The translations under genes were made by a program, and so were the position numbers. Below, piece by piece: positions 44,361-55,813 of a stretch of DNA of 64,000 bases. Source of the DNA: Epiperipatus broadwayi (taxonomy: Eukaryota > Onychophora > Udeonychophora > Euonychophora > Peripatidae); NCBI GenBank assembly GCA_028023455.1, contig JAQFVV010000181.1, positions 750,001 through 814,000 on the forward strand, written 5' to 3'. The notes below the pieces were generated by a model, which saw nothing but the letters and a program-made list of their open reading frames with translations, ran no database searches and was not told where the DNA came from. Positions within the stretch are counted from its first letter, which is position 1, and each line of letters begins with the position of its first letter.

Positions 44361-46300
44361 CTTTCTAACACCTATTAAAAATAACTAAAAGCAATTAAAT
44401 TTATTTAATAACATGAGTTTGAAGTAAAAGAGAACTTTCTTTTGCTTCATCAAAAAAACGCAACAAAAGAACTAATATAGGTTAATGAAAAAATTTGTTT
44501 TGTCTCAGAGATTGTCAGTTAGTAGTAATTGATAATTTCTTAAAAACATCAAAGTTTAAAGGTTATTTCTATTTACATGGATATTGTCTACTCATTTCTA
44601 TTTTTTATTATAATAACAATGCATGGAGAAATATTTAATTCAATATATATATATATAATCAAATTTTACACTTTGTAATATAATCTATTAAATAAGAAAA
44701 GTTTAAATAAAGTTTGCTTTTTTTCTAAAAAACATTCAACAATTAATATTAAATTATGAGAATAGTCCAACATGTAACTATAACTAACAATAATTGACTT
44801 TATGACAATATAACATTTGAAAAACTGAAAAATGAGAATTCATTTTTCATCTAATTGTGGGTTTTATGTACACAGAAGTTTTAATTTTTATATGAGTTAA
44901 CCTTTAATATGAACATCTAAGAATGCCAATATTTGTACTTATTCTAATTCTAAGATGAACTTACTTCAAAAAAATATTTTTTTTCGATTTGTATCCAAAA
45001 TGTCTGAAATAATGTTTCTCCATGTGTCATATTAAATCCACATTTTAATGGGGAATGTAGTAATATTTATAAGTATACTTTTAATCTCTTCTTTATAAAT
45101 GTTCCTGTACAAAGGATGAAATTAATAAACTTATTGTCTTATTTTAATTTTATTGAAAAAATTCTGTCTTGTAGAGAAAATAAGTTTACCATGAAGAATG
45201 TAAAAGTTCCATTATATTGTTCCTGTTTATAGGTTTTTATTCTCTTTTAATCTTCTTCTAGAGTAGACAATATTGCATAACCATATTCATATATGAATAA
45301 GTTTCCCAAATCAAAGTTAGACAAGTATTAGTAGTCTCTGATTTTATGTTTTCAATTAATTCTACAAAATGTTTAGAGTTCTGTATTTTTTATAAAGAAT
45401 TAAGAATACTAAAAAAATTGACAAATTTGGGCATATGAATTACTAGAATTAACACCAAATTTTAATGGAATATTGCCCATAATATAAAACCATTAAGGGT
45501 GTTGGTTTACTGAATTATGTTAATTTACTTTTTGCAGCATTGCTAAAATATCTGAGATGCATTCTGAATCATTTTTGTAGTAATATTTATTTTATAGGTA
45601 ATGATTAACTTAGAACTTTCTGGTCTTTAGCTGTTTCTTTAATTGACCGTATTATGCCTAATAATAAAATATTAGGTGTGATGGCAATTCTTGTAAAGCA
45701 GATGTTTCAATACTAATTGGATGTTTGAAATTAATATTTATAACTAATTTAATTATTAGGTTGATTGGTGCAATGTGATATTTCTTATTCTTATGTAGAT
45801 TTATGAATTTTCTTTTATGGTATGCTTTTATTTTCTCATGTAATTTATAATATGATTTTGTTGCTAAATAAATCTGTTTTTGTGAAATATTTCTGAGAAT
45901 TTTCTATCTTACTAATGGAAGCTCTTTGGATATAATTTGGAAGATTTAGTTCTAATCTTTTATATTTGCATAGGAAAATTAATTGACCTTTTATTTTGAA
46001 CAATTACAGACATATTTGTTTATAACTTTTAACCATTAATTTGTATTTGAAGATTAATGATGACAGAGTTTCTTTTATGTAGTAATATCATTAATTTTAT
46101 TATCAAAATGATTTAGAATTTAATCTTTATTCATACATCTCCATTTGCCTTCAATAATTAATAAAAACATAAATATTTTGAATGGCATTTTTCTCTAATC
46201 TTCAAATATTACTGGTCTGAAAAAAATAGACTAGCATGAGTATTAAATCAGTGACATTAGATTCATGGATATCAACTTTGAAGTGATATTCTAATAAACT
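44361..46300. other. AT-rich sequence, possibly old element body
   Basis: No motif recognised on either strand. It may contain the 3' part of the minus-strand PLE that begins at about 47.66 kb. A TA run lies at 44,644-44,656. Confidence 0.35.
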
Positions 46301-46831
46301 ACATATTCTTTGAAAGATGGTAGTCAGTAGAAATTTATTATATTTGTCTCTATGGATTCACCTGAGTTCTCTATTTTATCCTTTTAAGTATGAAATTAAT
46401 GATTTAGAATACAAACATTATGAATTATCACACAGATTGACTTATATGGTAATATATCACTGTCATGCATCTCATTTTACCTTTTTGACCTTGTTTTCTT
46501 TGTCTAGCTTTCCAGTATTTTTACAATGTAACATAAGTTAATGGATAGATCTATGTATCCTTTTTCCTCTTATTATTGTTTTGCACTTCTTGCATAATTT
46601 TTTGGCAAAGTAACAGATTTTATACCTCAAAATATATGGATTACAGCCCAGATCAGTCACATCTTAAACTTCTTATAAACTCATTTTTTATTTTGCTTTG
46701 TATTCTGTTAATCATTTTTAATAGAACTTTTAGTTTTACCAATGTAGATTTTTCCACATTTACATTTAATTTCATAGATGCCATTCTTATTTATCAACAG
46801 TTTTATTACATTTCTTTGACATTTTAAATAT

Positions 46832-47185
46832 AGAGTATTTGAACTCAGACTTTTAAACACCTTTCAACTATCCTCACTATCTCATACTACTGATACTCAT
46901 GACCACACACATGTAGAAAAGATAAATAATCACTAATATATATATTTCATGCTGAACCATTACTCATCAGTTGGTCCAGATTATCATCTCCCACACATAT
47001 ATATAATCAGTGTAAATGTTTATACTTTAATGGACAACCTTCAATTTACTCCAACCTCCAACTCTTCAGGCATTTGTAATATTGAAAATCTGATGATAGA
47101 ACACCCAAATCTCATGTTGATTCCAATATTGTTGTAATGCTCATGTTGACTTCAAGTCATGTTAACCCCTCATGTGTATGAATAC
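46832..47185 (-). repeat. HHR-A family copy, nearly full length, inside the PLE
   Basis: The most complete copy: from TATTTGAACTCAGACTTTTA through the ribozyme, CTCCAACCTCCAACTCTTCA and ATTGAAAATCTGATGATAG to GTTAACCCCTCATGTG, about 350 bp. It splits the PLE between the RT tail and GIY-YIG. Small plus-strand frames here (46,949-47,137) are chance readings. Confidence 0.8.
46932..46975 (-). ncRNA. Hammerhead ribozyme, HHR-A, core intact
   Basis: Minus strand: ACCAA, CTGATGA (46,964-46,970), stem II with two changes on the 5' side (GTAATG/CAGCAT), GAAA, AT-only stem III, then TTAGT in place of TTGGT. Catalytic boxes exact, helices weakened. Confidence 0.65.
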
Positions 47186-47604
47186 ACTTTGGTATCCTAC
47201 AATGTATTTTTAAACTTTTGTTACTCATTTAATCTTTTTGATAATATCTGTGGACATACTTTTTTAAAAGAGTTTGTTCTTTATGAGATTGTTCCTGTTC
47301 CTTTCATTGAATTCTTAAAAAAATTTTTTGCTCTACTCCTTAGTGATAGGATAATGGCTATGCAAAGTATTTTTATATAAGATGAAAGATTTTTTTAATA
47401 GTAGTTTCAATTTTTCATGAGATAGACTTGTCACAAGAAGATCTAAAAATGTCAATTTATGATGCAATTCTAATTCTATTGGATGTAAATTGAAAGATAC
47501 ATTTTTATGAGAATCCAGAATATTTGGACTAGTTAGTATTTTAGTATGAACATATGTGTCACCAACACACACAACAACTAGACTGATGGTATGGCTACAA
47601 TTTT

Positions 47605-47755
47605 AATCTTTTCTATGTAAATGGTGTTACACAGAGATAAAATTGATGAACCCATAACTATATCTTCATTTTTTTATATGTCATAGCAAAAAAAAATGAA
47701 GATATAGTTATGGGTTCATTAATGTTATCTCTGTGCAACACCATTTACATAGCTG
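47605..47755. repeat. Foldback joining two opposed PLE fragments
   Basis: CTATGTAAATGGTGTTACAC (47,614) is repeated in reverse as GTGCAACACCATTTACATAG (47,733-47,752), with GAAGATATAGTTATGGGTTC in the inner arms and a spacer of about 15 bp. On each side the outward strand reads the PLE MGSSILSLCNTIYI / MGSLMLSLCNTIYI block, so two PLE copies are joined head to head inside RT motif B'. Confidence 0.8.
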
Positions 47756-49024
47756 TTGTTATGCAAAAAACTAAAATTTCCATCATACTATCAAATTGTT
47801 TAGTTTGTAGATTAACTTCTTTATTTAATCTTATTCTTTTTATTAATAGCCAATGCCTCATCATTGGATACATTTGGAAAATACTTTTCATCAAAGTTTA
47901 TTAGACTATCAGTTTTATTCTGTTTTTATGTTTTTGATTATTTCCCACAAATTGCTTAAAATTTCCGATAAAGAACTTGTAATCTTACATGATAAAGGAC
48001 TAAAAATTATAAGAAGAAATCTTGGAAAAATATTGACATGGTGAATTTCTAAAACTAATAATACATCTGGATACAACTTAATAAAATAATGTAACTGAGC
48101 TATGTTTTTTTTTACAAAATCAGTAAAATGTCTGTGGTGATTTCTGATTAATTATAATGCTATTCAGTCAATAGAATCCGTGTTTTTCAACTATTGGAAA
48201 AGAAAGTGGGTGTATAAAAAATGTCATAGTAAAAAATATATGAATCAATTTAATAAAATAATGTGAGTACAAACTATTGTTTTTGCTTAGATGATTCGTA
48301 GCATCACAGTATTTGTGAATCTCAATTCATTTTAAATTCATTAGAATCTAAAGCTTAGCAATACGATTCTTAAACTACACTGCCATTTGTTTTAGCCAAT
48401 AAAAGCTGAACAAAGAGAAAAGAAAAATACTTTTTTGAAACATGTTCTTTAATTTATATATGTTTACTATCAGTTGAATGTAGGTGGAAAAGTATAAATA
48501 TATAAAATAAAGTTCTAATTCTTTAATAACACTTAAAAAATTCAACTAGATGATGAAAATATTCCAGTAGACAATAATTATATTTTATTCCATGCTGCCC
48601 TATATATATTGCAAATAGTGAGTAAAAGCTGTCTTGTAGATGTATAAAAATTTTCCATTTCGTACACACACACACACACATATATATATATAATAAATTT
48701 TGCTTATGTATGGGGATATGTTTGTCTCTAACATAGACTATTTTTAGGTGTACAATATGTATACACAAATCAATATTTTCATGTAAACAAAAGTATTTAA
48801 AAAATAGTAATATAATTATTAATAAAAAATTGAAAAATCAGATTTATATATGCATGCAATATGTGCGTGTTTACATATACACATTCATTCAAATATAATA
48901 CTAATAAACTTACTTTCCCTTACTGTACCATTATCTTTATTTTTATTAAGTAAAACTTGCAGTGAAGTATCAGATTTTGATTTTCTGACATCATTGATAT
49001 ATCAAAACAAGCCAGTTAATTTTC
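47756..49024. other. AT-rich sequence
   Basis: Continuation of the plus-oriented PLE fragment is unclear: a frame at 47,853-48,044 (KLLKISDKELVILHDKGLKI) vaguely recalls PLE N-terminal segments but is not secure. A CA/TA microsatellite lies at 48,665-48,692. Nothing else seen. Confidence 0.35.
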
Positions 49025-49132
49025 CATATGCCATAGCATGAGCCGGGAGGCGAACCCGCAACAATCGCCTGCAACCAATTGTTTGCTTGCAAGGTGGCTG
49101 CGCTGACCTCTCGGCTAACAACACTTGACGTT
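49025..49132 (-). repeat. tRNA-derived SINE head
   Basis: Minus strand: A box TTAGCCGAGAGGTCAGCG, then CCTTGCAAGCAAAC, B box GGGTTCGCCTCCC, then GGCTCATGC. It is the best preserved of three such heads (others at 31.9 and 34.7 kb). The 5' seven bases (GTTGTTA) do not pair with the 3' end and the A-to-B spacing is long, so it is a SINE or tRNA pseudogene rather than a tRNA. Confidence 0.68.
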
Positions 49133-49493
49133 TTATTGCAATTAAATACTTACTCTAGATATTTTTTTTCAACTATGTTTTTCTCTAGAAATGAACTAAA
49201 AACCTCGTTATTGAAAGACATTATTTCCATCCAATTTTTTTGATATTTTTAAGTCTATATCCATTGAGAATTTATAGAAGTCACTCTTATTTGAAGTTTT
49301 CATTCAGATTTTTGACTAAAATCTACATACAAATTTTAAGCTTTTTGATTCATTATAAGAATGCTTATAGAAACTTACAACTTTTTTTTTCTGACACTAC
49401 TAAATCATTAACTTTTATTTTATCACTTAAGATAAATATTTTCTCTTAAATTTTTCGCAACTTCTAGTTTATTTATCACTTAGAAAACATTTT
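49133..49493. other. AT-rich spacer
   Basis: No supported feature; a 69-codon frame at 49,240 lacks motifs. Confidence 0.4.
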
Positions 49494-49659
49494 ATTATAT
49501 AAAATATTACATGATCACCATCTCTATACTAGCACATAATTGTTATAAAGAAAGGCAAAACTCTCCATACAGTTATGCCACCCTGTGCCAAACAGAGTAA
49601 TCAATGGATGCCAGAAGGCTTGTGCATAAAATCCCTATCTAGTGTCTACTCATCCAATA

Positions 49660-49701
49660 TCCCCAGACTAGTTTCTGGCTTGTGGCCATCATCAGATAGG
49701 A
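49660..49701 (-). ncRNA. Hammerhead ribozyme HHR-C, best core
   Basis: Minus strand: CTGATGA, stem II TGGC/GCCA with loop CACAA, GAAA, CTAGTC, TGGGGA. Core and stem II are perfect. The stem I arm reads TCCTAT instead of TCCTCA, losing the two pairs next to the core. Confidence 0.72.
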
Positions 49702-49895
49702 GCCTTGGATCTATGGATGTATGGGTGCTGAATTGAGTTCAGACCCATATGACTATATAAGCTATTGAGCTTAGATTGAAAATATTATTGTGTTTTTAAT
49801 TTCATTCTCATAGTTTTGTAGTAAAGTAGAGTTAAAAGGTAGCTGCTGGAGGGTTGCATTAGATCCTAAGATTTAGGTGCTCTCAGATCCAAGAC

Positions 49896-49931
49896 TCCTC
49901 ACTGATGATGAACAGCAGAAACTAGTTGGGG
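49896..49931 (+). ncRNA. Hammerhead ribozyme HHR-C, short stem II
   Basis: TCCTCA, CTGATGA, a shortened stem II (TG..CA), GAAA, CTAGT, then GGGGA with the C before the cleavage point lost. Probably weak or inactive. Confidence 0.6.
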
Positions 49932-50022
49932 ATATTGAATGAGAATAGATAGGGATTTTATAAGTTTCATCATTGATTATCTGTTTGAAGGAAAATGTAT
50001 GGAGAGTTTTGCCTTTGTTTAC

Positions 50023-50620
50023 ATAAAATATTGTACTATACGACTAATCTTCCCAATCTGTCAGATTATTAATACAGATGGAAACATAATGGATGAAATT
50101 AATCATAGAATTAAACTTGATTGGAGTGCTTTTGATAGAAATAACTTGATACTAAAAGGAAATATGCCTATGTGTTTTGAAAAGGAAGGTTTTTAACAAA
50201 TGTGTTTTACCAGTTCTTACTTATGGATCTGTGACTTGGACATTTAATAGAAGAGCAATACAGAGACTTCAGACCACTCAAAGAAGTAACAAGAAGAGAT
50301 CAAAAATGCAATGTATGGGTAAGAGAACAAACAGCTGTTACTGACCTCATTGAAAAAATTAAAAGACTGAAGTGGAGTTGGGCTAGATATATTACTAGAA
50401 GAGATGATAATAGATAGCCAATTGAAATCTTAAACTGGATTTTAAGAAATTGTAAAAGACCCAGAAAGAGATCACAACATGTGAGATGGATGTTCGAAAT
50501 AAGAAAGTGTGCATGGGTAATGTGGAGAAGAGAAGCTAAAGATCAGAGAAGATGAATTGAACTTGAACAGAGTTTTATCCTGCAGGGGATTGATAATGAT
50601 TGATGATAATGATGACCATA
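50023..50620 (+). pseudogene. RTE-like LINE 3' end
   Basis: Decayed C-terminal part of an RTE LINE: DGNIMDEINHRIKLDWSAF (50,078), CVLPVLTYGSVTW (50,199), QTAVTDLIEKIKRLKWSWARYI (50,328-50,392), then KRPRKRSQHVRW and AWVMWRREAKDQRR. It ends in a TGATAATGATTGATGA-type tail (50,588-50,613), as in many RTE elements. Several stops and one frameshift after the Phe before NKCVLP. It may be the other end of remnant 2, with the middle lost, or a third insertion. Confidence 0.78.
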
Positions 50621-52717
50621 TCAAATTTTTGAAAGAAAAAAAAAATGAAAAAACGTCTATCTTCTTAACATAACCTTTCAACAGAATATTTATCCCTCTG
50701 ACACTTTTTGTAATCATTCAACATTTTCTTATAGTATTAAACCACTTTTTTATATAAAAATTCAATGAATTAATTTTGATTTGCTAAAAATATATGTTTA
50801 TATATTAAAAACATTATAAAAAATTATATTCAAGCTTTGCAAATATTGAAATAATAATAATAAACAGACTATGTAATGAGAACAAAGAATGTTTTTGTCA
50901 ATCAATGATGAGAGGAAAACAGTCAAGTGAGAAACTCTAGAAGATTAATGAAATCCTCTTTGACTGAAATTTATTTGTAAAATGCAAGTGAATAAATTTA
51001 CATCTCTGATAAATCTATAAAATTTTGCTTTAAAATATTAAATTTACTTTATAATTTTTAAAATATATATCTCAAAAAATTCTACTATTGTGTTGGTGAT
51101 AACATTTAGTGATCATTGTCACAAAATGTGGTCATTATTGGCCATTAATTTATTTTGAATTGTGCTAAAATTTGCTAACTTCTATTTTTAAAAATAAAAC
51201 ATATACATATAAAATAAAAATATGATCTTATATTCTTTGTTGTTTAATAATTATTATACAATTATTGTCTAAAAATTATTATGAATCTTTAATAAACTAT
51301 GCACAAAGTCATGTTTTCTGTTATTCCAAAAATATTATCAAAGTAATCTTAAAATAGCATGGAAATTTATCAAACATGTGAGGCAGAACTAAAATATTTA
51401 CAGCTTATTTACTATTCAAAAATATCCACCTCTTTATATTTTTTTAAATTAAAAAATCTATATTTATTAGTACATGATTTTGTGATTTTTTTAAAAAATA
51501 TTTTCAAAATATGGCTGTATATATGTGATCTTAAGAAAACATCAATTAACGATTTCTCCAAATAAAAACCTTCATGATTATTAATCAGTGAGTTAATCTG
51601 AAGAATTATTTAATAAACAAGATTGCAAAGTCTAAATTTATAAAAGTTGGATTTAAGGAGACTGTTACATGATAAAAAAATAATGGCAGTCACATCATAA
51701 GTCATACAGATTTGCAAAATATATTAAATTTAAAAACTTTAATGTTTTTATTTTTTGTTTATTTATATTTTTTTGGATATTATATAATTGAAGTAGTATA
51801 TAGTGATAAACACTATCATATCTTTATTGTACACCATATTAAAAGACTACTTACACAATTTCAAGCTACTTTTTTTTATTTATATACCACTTTAACAAAA
51901 TATTACTACAACTAGTGTCTTATATACACTGTTCTGCAAAGATATTGACTTGAATTATGAATGTTTTGGCTTTATGTATCTAGGCAGATACTTAACTAAT
52001 CCCATTAATCTAAATCTAGTTTAAAAGTCTACAAATAATAATGAATCAGTTATTATCATGACATTAAATTTGCAAATATTTAAAACAAATAATTTCTGGT
52101 AAAATATTAGTTTATATGGTTTTGTTATAAAGATCGGACTTTATTCAATGTAAACTAATCATTTACCAAAGATTATTTACTATAATTAAGCAGGAAATGA
52201 AATTAGTAGTTTGAATCTGAAATCTTGAATTATTAGTAAAATTTCAAAGGCATTTTTTCTAAATAAGCTTAATTTCACTCTTAAGAGATAAAATTAATTT
52301 GCATTCACTATCTTTTTAATTTGGTTTTAGAGTTGTCAAATAGATCATTTTATCACATTTGGTAGTGGAAGTTAATGTATCTGCTTCATCATACCAAACC
52401 AAGCTAAGGACAAGTTAATGTTGAACTAAGATTTGAACTCTGGGTCATGAGTATGTCTTTCTATTTTATTATTCATGATATCATATGAGTTAATATTTTA
52501 TAATAAAACAATATTCTAGTTAAGGTATATATATATATATATATCAATTCTTGCTATTAAAAGGTGTGAAGGTTGCCTTGACAGCAGTGAGAAATATTGA
52601 TTACTATGTTTTACTGTGAATGTTTAGGTGGTTACTGGTTGGAACTTAAATATATATATATATAATTAATAAAATGACAACAAATTGTGTAACTTGCTTT
52701 TAAGCTTGTATTAAAAT
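50621..52717. other. AT-rich intergenic sequence
   Basis: No supported gene. TA runs at 52,525-52,543 and 52,651-52,663. A TTTGAACTCTGGGTCATGAG segment at about 52,431 recalls a tRNA B-box complement but stands alone. Confidence 0.4.
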
Positions 52718-53143
52718 GTTCACTAGAGGGAGCTTACCACTAGCTCAGATCAAGCTTTAATTTATAAGTGCTGAAAGAGAAAGAATTCAAAATCTCTATC
52801 AGAAAGCATATGACTATATTACTGAGGCTGTTAATATATGGTGAAACTGAACTGAGTTAAGACCCATATAGCTATCTGTTTTGTAAGGCTGGATTTGAAG
52901 ACATTTACATGTCTGAAAAATTCAGGTTTTCAAATTGATAGTAACATATTATACAAGTGCTGACTTTTGAATTGGTATTTTAAATCTAATGCCTGGGAGT
53001 TCTAGCTCCTCACTAAGGTGAGCCATAAGCTCAAAACCATTTGGTCTGGGGGTAAGGAATCCCTGATATTTTGAATTCTTGCTCTTTCAGCATTTATAAA
53101 TTAAAGCTTGATTGGAACTAGTGGTACGCTCCTTCTAGTGAAC
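52718..53143 (+). mobile_element. R-like element with terminal inverted repeats
   Basis: A 426-bp element whose first 80 bp (GTTCACTAGAGGGAGCTTAC...) and last 80 bp are inverted copies. The interior is colinear with family R: GAACTGAGTTAAGACCCATA, then TTTGAAGACATTTACATGTC, a TCAAATTGATAG block, then a decayed hammerhead. It therefore links the tandem R family to a TIR-bearing single-copy form. No coding capacity. Confidence 0.78.
53007..53052 (+). ncRNA. Hammerhead ribozyme, R-like, core mutated
   Basis: Stem I TCCTCA/TGGGGG, stem II GAGC/GCTC with loop CATAA, and stem III ACCA/TGGT followed by C are all intact. The core box is CTAAGGT and GAAA is AAAA. All helices are paired while the catalytic boxes are lost, so it should be folded but inactive. 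Confidence 0.55.
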
Positions 53144-53279
53144 CCACACACACACATATATATACATATATATCCTTAAAAGCATTCACTCTGCCACACA
53201 ATGTCAAAAATATGAATAAAGTTATCTGAAAAAATATATGATATATTAATCCTTAACTAAGTTTAAAATTTATATTTAG

Positions 53280-53479
53280 GCTAAGAATGATATGATAATT
53301 GCTGGATTAACAAATAGTAATTCCTTAATATATTTATCTAAAATGGATAATGTTAAAGTTGTGGGATGTAGAAATTTTGTCACATGCATATCAAATTATG
53401 TGTATGCATTGATAGAAATATTTTTCATGGGGAAGAATATCAAATGTTGCTTGGATGATTTTTTTCATGAAAATGATGC
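53280..53479 (+). CDS. Candidate internal exon, unknown gene
   Basis: A 200-bp open segment is flanked by splice-like signals: upstream CTTAACTAAG (branch-point-like) and TTTATATTTAG, downstream GC|GTAAGT, a consensus 5' splice site. In phase it reads 66 codons from AKNDMIIAGL through VKVVGCRNFVTCISNYVYAL to CCLDDFFHENDA. The protein mixes hydrophobic and charged residues with five cysteines and does not look like an AT-rich chance frame or a transposon protein. I recognise no family. It needs flanking exons to be confirmed; none were found, although introns in such genomes are long. Confidence 0.4.
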
Positions 53480-54832
53480 GTAAGTCATTAATGTTTCAAT
53501 AACCTCTTTTTAAAAACAATAGTGAGTGAACTTCAAGAAAAATTGGGTCTAACTTTATAATGTTTAAAAGTGTGTTAAATTTTAAAATTAATTGTAACAA
53601 CTTTTTTAATATTACTGTATATAGTTAAGAGCAGATTTCATTACCAGTCATAAATGTTTTTTTAAAAAATAATTCGCTTGTGATATGGAAAACACAAAAG
53701 AATATTTTAATAAATCAGTTTTTTTAAATAAATAGACCACTATAGTGCATAGAATTTTCAGTAGAATCTAATAAAAAATAGTGAATATAAAATATAGTAT
53801 TTATCAGGTTTTCCAATAACGGAATAATTAATTGTATTGGCTATGAGGCAGCCATCTGAGAGAAAAATTATGTTTCTTGGGATTAACCGAGTCTTAATTC
53901 AAATCCCAGTCATATCATGGTAAGCTGATGTACTGCCAACCGACTATCAAGCTCTTTACTATATATATATAATGTAGAAATTCACAAGCTTTCTGTCATA
54001 AATAATTAAGTTGAAGCTTCTACTAAAAATACTTTTTATCAAATACTTTAATCTCAAAATCATTATATTTACAAAACTAAATCATTCATCTTTATACTTA
54101 GTTCTTAAAGTCGTGCTGAGATGCCCGTGAAGACTAATCTGCATTTTGACAATATCTCATTTATATAATAATGTCTAGAATTGAATAGCAATATTAAAAT
54201 CTAACCAGCGGTGTCTCGTGTCACATTCTAATAACCTTCTTCTTCAGATGCTGCTTTTGAAAATGAAAAGAAATTCATAATGTTAGCTTAAATGAAGTTG
54301 ATTTTTCAAAAAAAAAAAAATTCTTTGTTGACTGATTACATTAATTTTCATTTTAACAATACTTCATAAATGACTTGCCCTCCCTACTATTCGCATTTAT
54401 TTCTCATTGTTTTTGTAATATTTTTCTTCTTGTTAGTTTAAGTATTTAATCTATTTTTAATAAATAAGTTATTTTACAAACTTAAATTTTTATGCTTTTA
54501 TTGCATTTATTAATTATAAGTCATATTTAAATCTGATTTACTAAAAAAACTGTATTTATGAATGTAAGTTATATAACATAGTTATCTGCAATCTTAATAT
54601 TTAAACATATAGATAATAATTATATAATCATACGAATGTTTTCACGGGGTGAGGGCTTGTTTGATTAAATCGAAACTTTGGCAATTTTTAAAAACTAAAA
54701 TCTTACACAGATGAAGCTGCAAAACATGTTTTTTATAAAAATTATACAAGTGTATACATAAAATAAAATGGCCCTTAAATAATCTTTTAGGTAACAATAA
54801 ATAAATATATCACTTAATAAATAATTTTTCTG
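53480..54832. other. AT-rich sequence with a weak tRNA-like site
   Basis: TGGCTATGAGG (53,838) and AATTCAAATCCC (53,896) resemble Pol III A and B boxes at a spacing near 50 bp, perhaps an old SINE. Otherwise nothing supported. Confidence 0.3.
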
Positions 54833-54953
54833 TAATGTGATTTTCACTACACTACACTCTCGCAAGGTAGGGACTGGTTTCTATCCGCTTTTAATACAAG
54901 TGGATCGAAACCAGTCCCTACCTTGTGTGAGAGTGGTGTAGTAAAAATTACAC
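54833..54953. repeat. Long perfect-type hairpin
   Basis: A foldback of about 55-bp arms with a 7-bp loop (TTAATAC). The arms contain GGTAGGGACTGGTTTC and GAAACCAGTCCCTACC, and outside them GTAGTGTAGTG-like ends, with few mismatches. It may be a tiny foldback transposon or, if transcribed, a long dsRNA or microRNA-like precursor. Confidence 0.88.
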
Positions 54954-55035
54954 CAAGGAAATATTATTTATAAAGTGGATAATCTCTAGTCTACTGAAGG
55001 ATTAATAAAAATTACTAAACAAATATATCATTTGA

Positions 55036-55205
<170 letters not shown>

Positions 55206-55813
55206 CATATAACAATACTTTCAATTACATTATTCATAATCTTCAAGAACTATTTAAAACTAAGAAATTTATACTGGAAATAACATCATGTTGTTCACTA
55301 AGATGTATAAACTTTAACTTTTGCACTCTGTTTATTAATCAGACATTTTTGGTATCTACTTATAAACATTACACTACTTTATATATATATATTCTCATAA
55401 AGTCTTTCTTATAGAATTATTCAAATCAAAATTCCATGTTCTTCCATAGTCTAAAAAACTAAAACAGTTACAAAATCACTTTATTTTCATTTTTATACAA
55501 TTTCCCAGATAAAAGGCTTACATTTGAACTCAATACGCTAACTTAGATGATTTATTTTTTGATTCTTAGTGCAATATTTTTAATAATTAATTTTTTTTTA
55601 CATTAGATGTAAATTATCATTCACACTTTTAAAAAAACTTAAGATAAGCATTTAAAATATAAGAAATAGTTATTATTTTTTATCCTTGACATTAAATTAA
55701 TGTTTTTTAATTAAACTTAAGTATAATATAATGAATTAATTTTTAAGCAAAACCAAAATCTAAAGGTTTGTTGGTAAAAATCACACTATTCTGTAATTTA
55801 TTACTTGGTAATA

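Larger units (their letters stand above)
46560..47665 (-). pseudogene. Penelope-like element remnant, minus strand
   Basis: On the minus strand, from high to low coordinates: DIVMGSSILSLCNTIYI (RT motif B', about 47,640-47,690), VGDTYVHTKI and LTFLDLLV (47,330-47,572), then an HHR-A insertion (46,832-47,185), then GIYEIKCKCGKIYIGKT (46,731-46,782) with the GIY and YIG motifs and the C-x-C pair. Stops and shifts occur; the YVDD box is blurred to VCVGD. It is a different PLE lineage from 36-38 kb (CKCG versus CLFC). Confidence 0.75.
49494..50022. repeat. HHR-C element with opposed arms
   Basis: The left arm (49,494-49,710) and right arm (about 49,845-50,022) are inverted relative to each other, sharing GGCAAAACTCTCCATACAG, GATCYAAGRCTCCT and the ribozyme. 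The unique centre has GAATTGAGTTCAGACCCATA, the box shared with family R, and TTGCATTAGATCCTAAGAT. It lies directly upstream of, and probably inside, an RTE remnant. Confidence 0.8.

Noticed and set aside
49025-49132. Functional tRNA gene
   Set aside because: A and B boxes are good, but the acceptor stem does not pair and box spacing is too long.
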